A model generated the notes under the pieces. That model was not told where the DNA came from, searched no databases, and was given only the letters and a program-made list of their open reading frames with translations. Positions 45,565 through 57,519 of a stretch of 64,000 bases of DNA are shown piece by piece; position 1 is the stretch's first letter; every line of letters begins with the position of its first letter. Source of the DNA: Carallia brachiata. Lineage: Eukaryota; Streptophyta; Magnoliopsida; Malpighiales; Rhizophoraceae. The stretch spans positions 6,320,152 to 6,384,151 of the forward strand of contig JADCRB010000001.1 in NCBI GenBank assembly GCA_021464245.1, read 5' to 3'. The translations under genes were made by a program, and so were the position numbers.

Positions 45565-48500
45565 TCATGCCCGAGGTGTCTGTTTAAGACCATAAAGTGC
45601 TTGGCGAAGTCGACAGACTATGTTTGGTGGATGGTCATATCCAGGTGGTGGTTGCATATAGACTTCTTCAGTAAGATCACCATTAAGGAACGCATTCTTA
45701 ACATCCATCTTAAACAACTTCCAATGTCGCACTACAGCAACTGCCAATAAACTCCTGACTGAAGTGATCCGGGCTACAGGAGCAAAAGTCTCCTCATAGT
45801 CAATCCCATATTCCTGAGTAAATCCTTTGACTAATAATCTAGCTTTATATCTTTCAACTGATCCATCTAATTTGGTCTTAATCTTATAGACCCACTTGTA
45901 GCCAATGGCAGATTTACCAGGAGGTAGCTGAACTAAATCCCAAGTGTGAGTTTTTGATAGAGCCTGTAATTCTTCAACCATTGCTTGCTGCTAAAGAGGA
46001 TTAGTACTGGCTTTGCGATAGGTTTGAGGTTCATATAAGGAAGCAATGGTAGAGTAAACAACAAAATCTTGAAAATGAGAAGGTAGTTTACTTACTCGGG
46101 AAGAACGACGCACAGGTGAAGGCTCGGAAGAAGACTCAAAATCTGAAGACATGGAAGGAGACTCAGAGGGAGACTCTGGATCCATAGATGGGAAAGATAC
46201 GTCAGAATTAGTCGGTGGAACACCTGTTGAACTTGTGTCAGGATCAGTAGGGAAAGGATCTGTAGGGGGGAAGCTGCTTAGGGATGCTAGTATTCACATT
46301 GTTTGACATTAATTCAATAGAAGGATCAGTAAAGAAAGATTGGGAAGAATTATGTAGCTGAAAGGAGGAAAGAGAAAAAAACATCTTATGTTCCCAAAAA
46401 AGGACATGACAAGAAACACGTAAACGTTGGGAGACATGGTCCCAACACTGATACCCTTTATGTTCAATTCCATAACCCAAGAAACAACAGAGACGTGCAC
46501 GAGGTTCCAACTTGGTTCGTTCATGAGGCTGCAAAAGAACAAAACAAGCACAACTAAAGACTCGAAGAGACTCATAGGTAGGCAGTTTACCATAAAGTCG
46601 CTCAAAGGGAGACATATTATTGATGACTTTAGATGGAACACGATTGATGGTGAATATGGCTGTAAGAGCAGCTTCTCCCAAAAAACGTTCAGGACAATAA
46701 GAAGAGATAAGAAGGGCTCGAATTGTGTCGAGAATATGGCGATGTTTGCGTTCGGCCCGTCCATTTTGTTGGGAGGTACTAGGATGAGAACGTTGAATAA
46801 CAGTTCCATTGTGGGAGAGAAGCTGCAAGAATTTGGAATCTTTGTATTCCATGGCATTATCAATACGAAATAATTTGATTTTCTGAGAAAATTGAGTTTG
46901 GATCATAGTAGCAAATTGCGAATAAATATCAAACAGTTCATAACGGTTTTTCATAAGATAAAGCCATGTGTAACGCGAGTAATCATCCACAAATATCATA
47001 AAGTATCGTGATCCACCCATAGTATCAATAGGAGAAGGTCCCCAAATATCATAATGAATTAAATCAAAGGGTGCAGAAGTAACAGAATCGCTTTTATTAA
47101 AAGGTAAAGCATGGTGTTTTGCAAGCTGACACGTAACACAAGTTATGTCAACATCCTTAACAGAACCTAAGATACCACTAGAAATTAAAGGACTCAATTT
47201 AGAGGAAGAAACATGACCAAGTCGGGAATGCCCGAGTTCAGAGGAAACCAATACAGCACAATGATTATGAGAGAAGTGAGGTAGTTTTAAGGAAACAAGT
47301 TCAAATAAGGGTCCAACTTTACGGCCTGTCCCAAGTATTTGACCCGTCTTTGGATCCTGCACACGACAACTAGTGGAAGAAAAGTGTAAGTCAAGACCAA
47401 GATCACATAATTGACCCACAGAAATAAGGTTCAAGGAAAGATTTGGAACCAAAAAAGTATCTGATAGAGTCAAATTTGAGGTAGATATGTGACCTGTGTG
47501 GCTAACATGCATTTGAGAATTATCAACAGTATGAATAATAGGTGCAAAAGGATACACTTGCTTTGACTTAAAGAGTGTGTGATTAGATTTCATATGATTA
47601 CAGCAACCAGAGTCAAAAAACCAAGATGTGAAGTTACCTGGGACAACTGATAGAGCGGAAGAGGAAGTACCAGATTGAACTAGAGCTTGCTTAAGGGTAT
47701 CAAAATCAACTCGACTTAAAAGAACCGCAAGGTCAGTAGATGAATCCTCAGTGTCAGCAGTGATAGCAGTGGTAGCTGCGGCTCTATTAAACTTACCTTT
47801 GGGATTTGGTGGCTGAGGAATAGGACCTGATTGGGATTTGTTGAGTTCAGAATGTTGCTTGGCTTGCAGTTTACGGCATTTGGAGATGAGATGACCTGGC
47901 TTGTGACAATATCGACAAATCACTTTACGAGGTGCAGAAGGAGAGGATGTGAGTAAAACTGTATCAGTAGGTGCAGTAGTACGATGAGCTCTCATAGTGG
48001 ACAAGCGAGTTTCCTCGGAAAGCAATTCAGCAACAACACTTTCCAAAGAAGGCAGTGGATCTCTATGAAGTAAAGAAGCTCGCACAGACTCATAATCATT
48101 TGTAAGAGCCATTAAGAACTGCATAATTCTCATTCTATCTCTATACTGGGAGAACTTAACAGCATCAGAAGGATAGTCCCATGTAGGTTCAACAAGAGCC
48201 AATTGATCCCATATGACATGCATTTGAGAGAGAAAGGCATAAATAGACTGACCCGGTTGTTGTTTGAGATGATAGAGATCTCCGGGAAGCTGATACTGAT
48301 GTGCTACATCACAAACTGAGTATCGAGATGCTAACAAATCCCAGACTTCCTTTGCAGTGCCAAACCGTCTAAACTGAAGTTTGATGCTTGGGATGCATGT
48401 ATTGCAAAACCATATGAGAATTTTGTGATTGTTGCTCTCCCATTCTTCAAGTTGCTCAGCAAACTTTTCAGATGTCTCTGACGTTTCTTCCTTGTCTTTC

Positions 48501-49580
48501 CCTTTTGTTAAGGTAGGCCTTGGAATGACTCCACTAACATAGCGTCACAGTTTGCGCCCCATGAAAAAGCTGTACATCTCTTGAGACCACAAAAGATCAT
48601 TTGTCCCATCGAGAACAGTGCTTATAGGCATAGAAACTTCAAACTTCTCCATAATAGCAGCAAATATAATATCAAATAGTGATAAAGAAAGGTAGACTAA
48701 GGTATGAAATTTGCCAAAACAAGTCTGTAGAGGTAAAATTTGGAGAAACAGACCCTAAAAATGGAAAGAGGATGTCAAAAAACCTTGGGCACCGGTCTGA
48801 ACCGGTCAAAAATTGGCCCAGAAGTGGTTGAACCGGGTGGTCAAACCTATGAACTGGTTCGGTCAACGGATGATGTGGCGGTCAACGGATAACGTGACAG
48901 TCAACTGATGACATGGCGGTCAACGGTGCTGACATGTCTGATGACGTGGCGATACACGTGGCCAATTGCGTGGCAGAACACGTGTCAGATGACGTGGCAA
49001 ATCTGACCAATAATCTGTGGCCACGTGGCAAGTTTGGATGACGTGTCTTCTTAAACCTTCAGACCTGCCAGCGTGTGGGTGAGAGTAGAACGCCGGGCAG
49101 AAGTGCGGCAAGGCGCGTGAAGCCGCGTGTGTAGCCGAATGAAGGTGATTTTCTGGATATGGGATCCTTGTGTCCTGTAGAACGGATTTCTGCAATTGGA
49201 TGTGAAGAAATCTGAATAAAAATGGCACCGGGTGTTCACCAGATTGAGAAGACTAAGCCGAAATAGTGGATAGCAGTAAGAAATAGCTTCCGGTGACCGA
49301 CGACAGTGACAAGGCCAGATGAGTGTCAAGGGAAAAAGGAATTAGACAAAACTGCAGTCTCTATCTTACTGATTTAAGAAAGGCTCTGATACCATGATAA
49401 AATATAATGAGAGAATGAATTGTATTCTACTTATTATTGAGAATATACACTTATTTATACAAAGAGACTACCTATAGAATAAGAAAGAAATAAATGAAAA
49501 TAATTACAGAATCATAATAATAATGTCAGAATAATATCTAGAATATTCTGGTATATTCTAATATCTAGAATATTCTAACA
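45565..49580 (-). mobile_element. Broken Ty1/copia retrotransposon, 3' truncated
   Basis: On the minus strand the order is LTR (49580-49395), primer binding site (49394-49382, TGGTATCAGAGCC, matching initiator tRNA-Met), untranslated leader, then gag-pol from ATG 48652. Gag ends with a CCHC knuckle (CRYCHKPGHLISKC). Protease is WFFDSGCCNHM. Integrase has an HHCC region and the D-D-E series (YDIWGP, FRIDNAMEY, NGRAERKH). Reverse transcriptase stops at YGLKQ-PRA (45565), so the YVDD centre, RNase H and 3' LTR are absent. Lesions: TGA at 48547-48545, a frameshift near 46260, and TAG at 45991. It cannot move on its own. Confidence 0.92.
49395..49580 (-). repeat. 186-bp LTR of the copia element
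   Basis: On the minus strand it begins TGTTAGAATATTC and ends ATATTTTATCA directly before the primer binding site. A TATA-like TATAAATAAG lies about 60 bases from its 3' end. Only this one copy remains in the window, so age cannot be estimated from LTR divergence. Confidence 0.85.
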
Positions 49581-50081
49581 GATGACTAGACAGTTTGTTT
49601 TCGGACCACGTATTGAATTTGTCATGCCTCCTCATTTCCAAAAGTTAAAAAAATAATAATAATAAGTCGCCAAGGTGAGATGAAATCTTGAAAATTGTCA
49701 TTTAATATATGTTTTCAGCTGGGATTTCGCCTACCCATTTGCTACAATGGCCTTAGTTTCCATTCTACTTGATGGTATGTAAATTATTGTATTTTTTTCT
49801 TTATAATGATTTGTTGAGATCTTAGAGACCAAATGTAAGGAAATTGCAAAAATAAAAATAAAGGTATTAATTTTTTACGAAAATCGACATTTAATAAGTT
49901 AAAAAGCTTTAAATTAGATGCAACTAAGAAAGGTTGATCTAGCCTGTCGAACAATGCGTGAACAATGCATTGTTTGATCATCATGACAAGAAAGTTAGTG
50001 TAATTCTAGACAACTTTATCTGATGAGTGAATGGGTTTAGCTCTTTCAACGGATTTAGTGTCACTTCATTGTAGTTTGACA
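49581..50081. other. Flank between copia element and the 50-kb gene
   Basis: No gene. GAACAATGCATTGTTTGATC (49962-49981) is shared with the FAR1-related gene at 53068-53087, where it encodes the start of the SWIM motif, so a small scrap of that gene, or a common palindromic word, lies here. Confidence 0.4.
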
Positions 50082-52687
50082 ATGAATGAACATAAGAAGT
50101 TGAAGGATGTTGGAGGAGTTAGTGAGCAGGATGATAATCCTAGGAATACTGAAGCTGGTTCAATAAATGATAATTTCTCATGGATTGATCCCCAGAGACA
50201 GAGGTAAAACTTGTGTGATTTAATTCTTTACAAAAATTATATTTATGATATGATTTGTAGGCTTCTAATTTCTTTTTTCATTATGCCTTGAGAACTTTAC
50301 TTTTATTGAGTTAGTAATGTTTGTGATAATGCAATCCTGCAATTTTTCAAAAAAAAAATTTTTTTTAGATGCCAAACTATTGGGAATATACTTCTTTAGA
50401 CCATTTTCTGTAGAGTCCTTCTTTTAACATTGATTGCATTTGACATTTGGTCACTAATTAAATTTGTTGGATGTGTAGTGGGCAGGCTATCGATTCGAGA
50501 CAAAAGGAAGCTAGATCAATTGCATGCAAAAAGAGAAAACGTACAACTGAGACTTTGGATAGTAAGGTACGGTGATGATCTTGGTTAAAAATTGTAAGTA
50601 GTTTTAAGTCTTTATTCGGTAAATAACCTACTTGAAAGGAATATAGTTTAAAAAGGTTGTCAAGTTTAAAATTAAGTCCAAATGAATCTCCATATTGAGT
50701 TTAAGGTTTTGTCCATTTTCAACTAGTTCTTTTAGTCTCTATGTCATTGTCTGTATGCTTTTGCTCTCTCTTGCTTTCCTTTGCTTTGGGTTTTGGTATT
50801 TTGGGGTTTTTGTTTCGGTTGAGAACAGCTTTTTTTTTTAATTTCTTTTTTTTAATAACCAACAGGACAATTCATTATAGCGAGCTGTAGACTTCAGTTC
50901 TCTATACTACAGTAACTAGATCTGTCCTGTGAAAGTCCGTCTATCATTTTGATGAGTTTGATTATAAGTGATTGATAATTTTATTTTTTTTAAAGTAAAA
51001 TTAACTTATGATTTAATACTATTGAAATATTATTTTCAAATTTTTATATAAATAGACTTTATTTATTATATAGTGTAAAATTATAAGTAAATTATATTCA
51101 CTTAAAAAAGTGAGTCAAATTAGAAATCTCCTTCATTATATAAACATATTTAGTAAGTTACGTAAAATAAATGCATTTAAATATATCTATTAATTTATTT
51201 ATTTGTAAATTTAATATTTTTTTTATAATTGAATTGTCTATATCAATGTGTATCGATTGCCAAAAAGCTTTTCTTGCATTTGGATATATAATTTTTATTT
51301 TTTTTATTAAGTTTTTATATTATTATAATAATCCAATCATTTTCTTTTTTCATCAAACTCTCTCAAACTAAACACATCATGAAACTGTAGCTGCACAACA
51401 TATTGGTCCTTAAACTGTAGCTGCACAACATATTAGTCCTTTGCTTTCTCTTGAACTCTATCCTGTTTTTCAAATTTTGAGCTTAAAATTTTGAAAATAA
51501 ATATTGAGTTCAAATGGAGTAAAGGTTGGAAATTTTTTGAGAAAAGATACAGATGTACAAAAGGAGTTTAATATGGTAAAATCCAACATTAAAGTTTCAA
51601 AGCTTATAGAGGATTTGAAAGACCTACCTCCAAATGATGAGTTTAAAGCTAAGTTCTTCCTTTATGTGGTCTCTACAGTAATTCGCCCAAACACTTCATT
51701 TTACTATGTCAACCCAAAGTTGTTAGGTTTGTTGAAGGAATTATCTTCTTGCAAAAATTTGAATTGGGCTAAATACACCTTAGAAGGTTTACTTGAAGGA
51801 ATTAGACAATACCAATACAAGCAAGACAGTGTTCACTGCACACGGCGCATAACTGGATGCATCATGCTTTTAGAGGTAAAGTATGTAATGTGAATTAAGT
51901 ACTTAAAGTCTTAAAAAAATGTTTGGAATTGATTTTTTTTTTTTTTATAGTTTGCTTTCAATGTCACTTGTGATTTTTTAATGCAAACATTTACTGTTTT
52001 TCAGTTATTTTACTTAGAACACTTAGATGTGGGGTCATGGAAAATACCTCGTCACATGCGCAATGTGCCTCAAGTCATGGATTGGAACGATAACAATGTT
52101 AGTAGCACTTTGGGCTGTTTATTTAAGATTGGAGGATACGAAGATCTTGATATGATGAAGGTATTGTCTTTTTTTGATTACTTTGTGTGCATATGAATAT
52201 AAACTTCATGCGAGCCGTTTAATAGTAAATATTATATAAGCTTAAAAATGATGACAAGAAAATATTTCACTTATGTGTATACTACTTTCTATAGTTGGCA
52301 TATGAGTTGGTGGTATTTTTAAAAATTCATTCAAATGCATTGAATTCATGGTAACTACCTCAATTTTTAAATCTAAATTATTTGAATACAGGATGGAATT
52401 CTTGAAAAAGAGGAGGCTATGTCAACATTCCATGATTTATCTGTAAGACACGAGAAGTCATTCGTATTGATTACTAAAAAAATCATTCTTATATACTTTC
52501 TTACATGATCATGAATATGCATATTGTGCAGGGAGAAGATACAAGGTTCAAAAATTTTATGTGCAAATTGGAATCTCTACCTGATGAGCTGACAACATTA
52601 AAGGCTGAGTTAAAATCTGAGTTGACTACATTCAGTAATGAGTTGACGGCTGATATGAATAAATTTAGAAATGAGTTAAAGGCTTAG
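50082..52687 (+). CDS. Uncharacterised protein, six exons, 307 residues
   Basis: Exons 50082-50203, 50479-50566, 51525-51875, 52005-52160, 52392-52442 and 52532-52687 have GT-AG borders and join without a stop to 308 codons. Residues 1-70 are polar and basic, with a bipartite-like KKRKR (CKKRKRTTETLD). The middle (KVSKLIEDLKDLPPNDEFKAKF...LLKELSSCKNLNWAKYTLEGLLEGI...LFYLEHLDVG) resembles helical domains found in plant Ulp1/MULE-associated proteins, a weak resemblance from memory. The C-terminus is a coiled coil of repeated ELTT-x-ELK units. After the stop a further ELTT unit continues for about 45 bases, so the stop may be a late truncation. The gene converges on the FAR1-related gene and shares its 3' border. 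Confidence 0.6.
51382..51441 (+). repeat. Perfect-order 30-bp tandem duplication
   Basis: AAACTGTAGCTGCACAACAT plus ATT-GTCCTT occurs twice in a row with one base difference, within an intron of the 50-kb gene. Confidence 0.9.
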
Positions 52688-54736
52688 TTCAAATCTGAGT
52701 TGACTACATTCAATAATGAGTTGACAGCTGAGATAATATCCACCATCTGCATCCACCTGATCTGGTCTAACCTTGTTATGCAAATGTTGCACAAGATGAC
52801 GAACCTTATTTATAGCTTCTGAATACAAACTTGGTGAAGTGGAAGCAATGTCACATAGTTTTCGGCATTCTGACATAAGAGAACCATACCAAACCATTTG
52901 ATGTGTCTTTTTATTCATAGGGGAAGAATCAGGTAAGTTCAGAAATGACATTGCACCATTGGTCCACCTCCGTAAATTATAGGACTCTGGAATATGGGTT
53001 AATTGTTCTTGTTTCATAACAGTAAATGAGTGCCTGCAAGGAAAACCCCATGATTCCAGCATCATGCATGAACAATGCATTGTTTGATCTAGCTTGTTGA
53101 ATACCACAGTCCGCACGTGATTTGACTTATCGAAGTGATGCACTTGATATGTATGCCTATCCCCATCACATATGACTGGCTGTTTAATTATGTATTTGGC
53201 TTCCTCTTGTAATTCCTCTGCTATTATCATGAATGATGCCTTTGTAAACATAGATGCTACTTGCTTTTCATATTCACGTAGACTAGTGAGGTATGGGGGA
53301 GAAGTATAATTTGATGCATAATCTTCCCTCAACTCGTTGTCTCGAATAGCTAACACTTCTTGCTCATAATGTCTAACAAATTCCAGGAGATTTAACTTTT
53401 TGTTTATGAAATCATTCATATACGAGTGCATACCTTCACAACGCGATGTTGTTCGAAGGCCAGCAAAGAAATGATCTTTCAAATAACACTCAGCCCGCAT
53501 CTCCCGATATTTGTAACGCTCTTGAATCCATGTATTATTTTTTATATCATATTTATCCAGCATCTCAGTCCATTTAACTTCAAACTCCCTTTCTTCATAT
53601 TTTCCATAGATGCACTGCATAAAATCATAGACAAATTCTGGTTTTCGAACTTCACGATTGGCATTCCTCTCCAAATGCCAACTACAAAGTCGATGTTTAC
53701 TGTTGGGCATTGTCCTTTCAATTGCAGCTCGCATTGCTCTATCTCCATCCGTCACAACACTTTGCGGCATCTTATTACACATGCAAAGAAGCAGTTGATC
53801 TAACAGCCATTTGTATGAAGTAATTGTTTCATCCTCAAGCAAGGCACAACCAAAAACAATAGTTTGACGATGATGATTAACTCCGACTACAAGTACAAGA
53901 GGATTGTTATATACATTCCGTTTATAGCATGCATCAAATGCAATAACATCTCCAAAGCAAGCATAATCAGCTCGTGACTTAGAATCTGCAAAAAAAAAAA
54001 GGCTACCAAAACTATTATCATCCTTCAATGTGTAGTCAAAATAAAAACCTGGGTCAACCTGCTTCCTCAATTCAAAATCTTCCAAAACTGTCTTCGCATC
54101 TCCCCCTTTAATATCTGTCAACCTCTTAGACTGAATAAAGTTATGTAAATCTTTCCTTGTAAACCCAACACTACCATGCCCACCAGACAGGTTTGTTAAA
54201 AATTGCATTATTTGGTTCATTTTTACTCCTGCTGCTCGTAGTAAGTCAATAAAACACTTCTCACTTGTGCTCATGGATTTATGACAGGGTATAAATTTTA
54301 CCATTGTTTGAGGAAGTAAGTCATGACTTTCTTCATTCCTGAAATCACCGACATACCATTTTCCTTTCTTCTTATCGAACCGAACTCGAAACATGGCAGT
54401 GCAATTTGATCGTTTCTCTGACCTGCGTCTTCTTTTACCACCTATTACAGACGACGATCCACCATGAGTACCTTCTCTATCACACACCCACTTCATTCGG
54501 CATGTTAAACCCGATTTATTAGTGCGAGAGTCTTGTCATCGAATACCAAATCCATGTTTCTTACTGAAGGCCATGTAAAAATTTTCGGCATCAGACAACG
54601 TATCAAATATGAGGCTCTTGATATCTATATCAGACATGGATTCTGCTTCATTTGCATCAGACGCTGCTAAATCAATGCTATCAAGGCCATCATAATTGAA
54701 TATAGTATCTTCATCATTAAGACTTCCAAATACCAT
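52676..54736 (-). pseudogene. FAR1-related / MULE transposase-derived gene with one nonsense codon
   Basis: The minus strand encodes an acidic N-terminus, a FAR1-type zinc domain (AFSKKHGFGIR then CRMKWVCDREG...NCTAMFRVRFDKKKGKW), a MULE transposase core with D (VIAFDACYK), D (VVTDGDRAM), a C/H motif (HRLCSWHLERN) and E (CEGMHSYMNDF), and a SWIM zinc finger (CSCMMLESWGFPCRH). FAR1/FHY3 proteins are domesticated transposases acting as transcription factors in light and development; unadopted MULE transposases look the same. TGA at 54538-54536 breaks the FAR1 domain, leaving a 606-residue frame from M at 54496. The last ~20 residues read antisense to the neighbour's coiled-coil repeats, so the natural C-terminus may be lost. 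It could equally be a nearly intact MULE transposase. Confidence 0.85.
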
Positions 54737-56999
54737 ATGTTCATAAAAATTAGAGATTTAATGTCAAAGAGATAAACTGGTTATTGAAACCATAAACTAA
54801 AATTGTTATTCTTGAAAGGAGAAAAAAAAAATACATACGTTGTTATGCCTGGTAGCGGTACTATCGTTGGTGCTAGTCGATGGCAGTATCATATTCATTC
54901 AAAGAATAGCCAAGGGGCATCAATCCTCGCCGTATACACCATCGGAATTGGCTGACAAAATAATAACCTTTTTAGTTGTTCAATCAGACAATTTTACCCT
55001 TTAACGTATTTAATCTGTATAATTCGTACTTCACAATTCAAAGTGTAAATTACATATGGTATATTGTAGTATGTTTTTAATACAACTTATATACCGATAT
55101 ATCAGAATTTCCTTAAAACATACTAAACTAAACTTATGTTAACAAAAAATTAAAAAAAGTTTGAATTTATTACAAAATAGCAATTATAATAGCCGAAAAG
55201 GACACAAATACCCTCATTTACATATTGGCTGAATATAGCCATTGTCTGTCCAAAATCCCAACAAATAGAGGAGCCAGCTCTGTTTTTCCCCCTTTTTTTT
55301 GGGTGCATAGAAGATTCAATTAAAAATACATACGTGCACAAAAGACTCACTTGGTTGATATCTAGCTCTTGAATAGAAAACAAAAACAGAGCTGCCTCTA
55401 TGAACTTTGTCGGGCTGCTTGCATATAAAGTTCTTCTTTGTTTGAAAAATAAATTCAGTAAAACAATTGGTCATTGGTATGTTAGGGTAGCATGCAGAGT
55501 GTCACCCAAATGCTTATATAATTTATTCCTGCAATGCAAGATATCCAATCTGAGAACTCCACCATAAAATTAGAGCTAAGGAAAAATGAAGATGAAATAA
55601 AAGCAATGCAACGACAGCAAATAGAGAAAATAGCACAACAAAATAAATGAAGCACCACTCACCTCGATCTTAAATCTTCCCCACGTGTCACATACATTGC
55701 CAGAATTCTTTGACAGTGCGTGGGTTAAGCATACAGGTCATATGATTAGACACAATGTGTGCCTTTGAGAATACAATTCACATATAATCATATGAAGCTC
55801 AGATAATTAATATATCAAATACGTATACTAATATCATTAACTGGTATCTTGTACAAAAGCACTTCAGCAACATAATTGTCTGTTTCAGGTATAAATTTAA
55901 CAAGCCAGTCTGAAAACTATTACTTAATAAAAAGTAATTTGGTGTTTTGTGTGCTCATGCCAAATGATATATTACATAAATGGAGAGGATGCGAAAGATG
56001 GGAGCATGCAGATTTGGATGCTTTGTTGTATCCCTTAATATAAAAACTTGCAAACAAAACTTATCTTAAAATTTCAATTAATAGCAAGAATTCCACAAGA
56101 AGACATAATTCTATTTCTCAGTCAGCAGCTTTCAGATATTGAGATTACACGACAGAACTATTTTATAGAATTTCAACCCATATTAGGATTAATCAAGCTT
56201 TTCTTGTAGTGGTGATTTTAAATTCTGCAGAACAAAAGCTTTAGGGAAAAAAAAAAACCCTCACACATAGTTGACAAAATGTCAATGCTTCACTTGGTTG
56301 CCATGGTTACCGGGTGCATGTTTATTTCTTTGACACTAGTCAAGATAACTGTGATAAGTGATGATCATAGCGAATTAGCGATCAATAGAGGGAAGGATCA
56401 AGGTACTTCTTTGCCCACTATTAAACAATCCGAAACATTGGCCACAGATCAATGGCAAACTGCCATTATTAACGGACAAGAATAAAATGTATGCCCAATC
56501 CAGCAGTATTAAATCCAAGTAATTGCTTATATGGAACGAACTGACCTCCTTCTTTGTTGGACATTGAAACAATTTTATGAGGAGGGAACGGTTGACTACC
56601 CAATCTACACTTAAATAAGATCATAACAATTACATGCAAGAAAAAACAAAAAAAATAACGGAATCACTACTCACATCTCTGCCGCTGTTGCATTCCTTCA
56701 TCGACAAACTCCCATATTGAGCTTCACTGTTTCCCTCCTCTCTCACCGACCAATCGCCTCTCCGGTGAGCTTACGACTACTGATGGGCGATTGGGAAGAA
56801 GGAATTGCAGTGAAGAAACAAAGCTTCGGCACGTTACAGCGAAGATAGAAGGAGAAGCCGCCTTGTGACGAGAGGGAGATGGTGGAGGAGGCCGAGAGTG
56901 GGAGACAGAGGAATCCAATTAGGGCTTAAGTTTAGGGAAGAAGAAGAATATCAGATTTTTGTGAAACAAACGGATAGAGAGTGTGAGAAGAAGACCATG
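54737..56999 (-). other. Upstream/leader region of the FAR1-related gene
   Basis: Mostly AT-rich. A GC-richer block at 56690-56960 looks, on the minus strand, like a plant 5' leader: pyrimidine/purine alternation, TTAAGCCCTAATTGG (a telo-box-like AAGCCCTAA), and a short frame at 56918-56724 rich in S, P and R. It may be the first exon of the FAR1-related gene joined by a long 5' intron; no splice path is proven. A plus-strand frame at 56279-56485 (hydrophobic start) has no family features. Confidence 0.35.
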
Positions 57000-57519
57000 A
57001 TGGAAAAAACATTGCGGTAATTTTATTGAATTTGTGAGTTTTTTTAAAAATACCAAAACAAATATTTTTGCTTTCTTAAAAAAAATAGAGGAGGATTTAG
57101 GCGCATTTGAGACTGGTTCTTTATTCTTTATTCTTTTTTTTAAAAAAGAGTGGATTTGAGATATTTTTTTTCTTTTATCTTAAAAAGAAAGTATTCCAAT
57201 AGTTTTTTTTGTCTTTTGTTTTCCATGATTAAAAAATTGTAACCATGGTTTGGGGGTAACATTCTATTTCAGATTGCTAGATACTCTCGTGACAATGTAG
57301 AACGCAAAAATTACAAACATAGTAACACCAATATTTCTTCGAAATCAATTTTCTTGTTTAAATTCTTTAGGAAGAAGGACTTCCTATTAATAAAGAGTAA
57401 AGGGAAGCTCTTATGGACACATTGTCATATTTATCAAGGTTAAGATATAATAACTGTATCAGTAATTTATTCTTAAAAACGAAGAATCACTAATTCTTTT
57501 TATTGTCTTATCTTATTAT

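Noticed and set aside
46427..46873. 148-residue plus-strand frame
   Set aside because: Lies opposite the integrase region of the copia element; an antisense shadow.
53426..53803. 125-residue plus-strand frame
   Set aside because: Opposite the MULE transposase core; an antisense shadow.
56279..56485. 68-residue frame starting with a hydrophobic segment
   Set aside because: Resembles a signal peptide by composition only; no conserved partner and it lies in AT-rich spacer.
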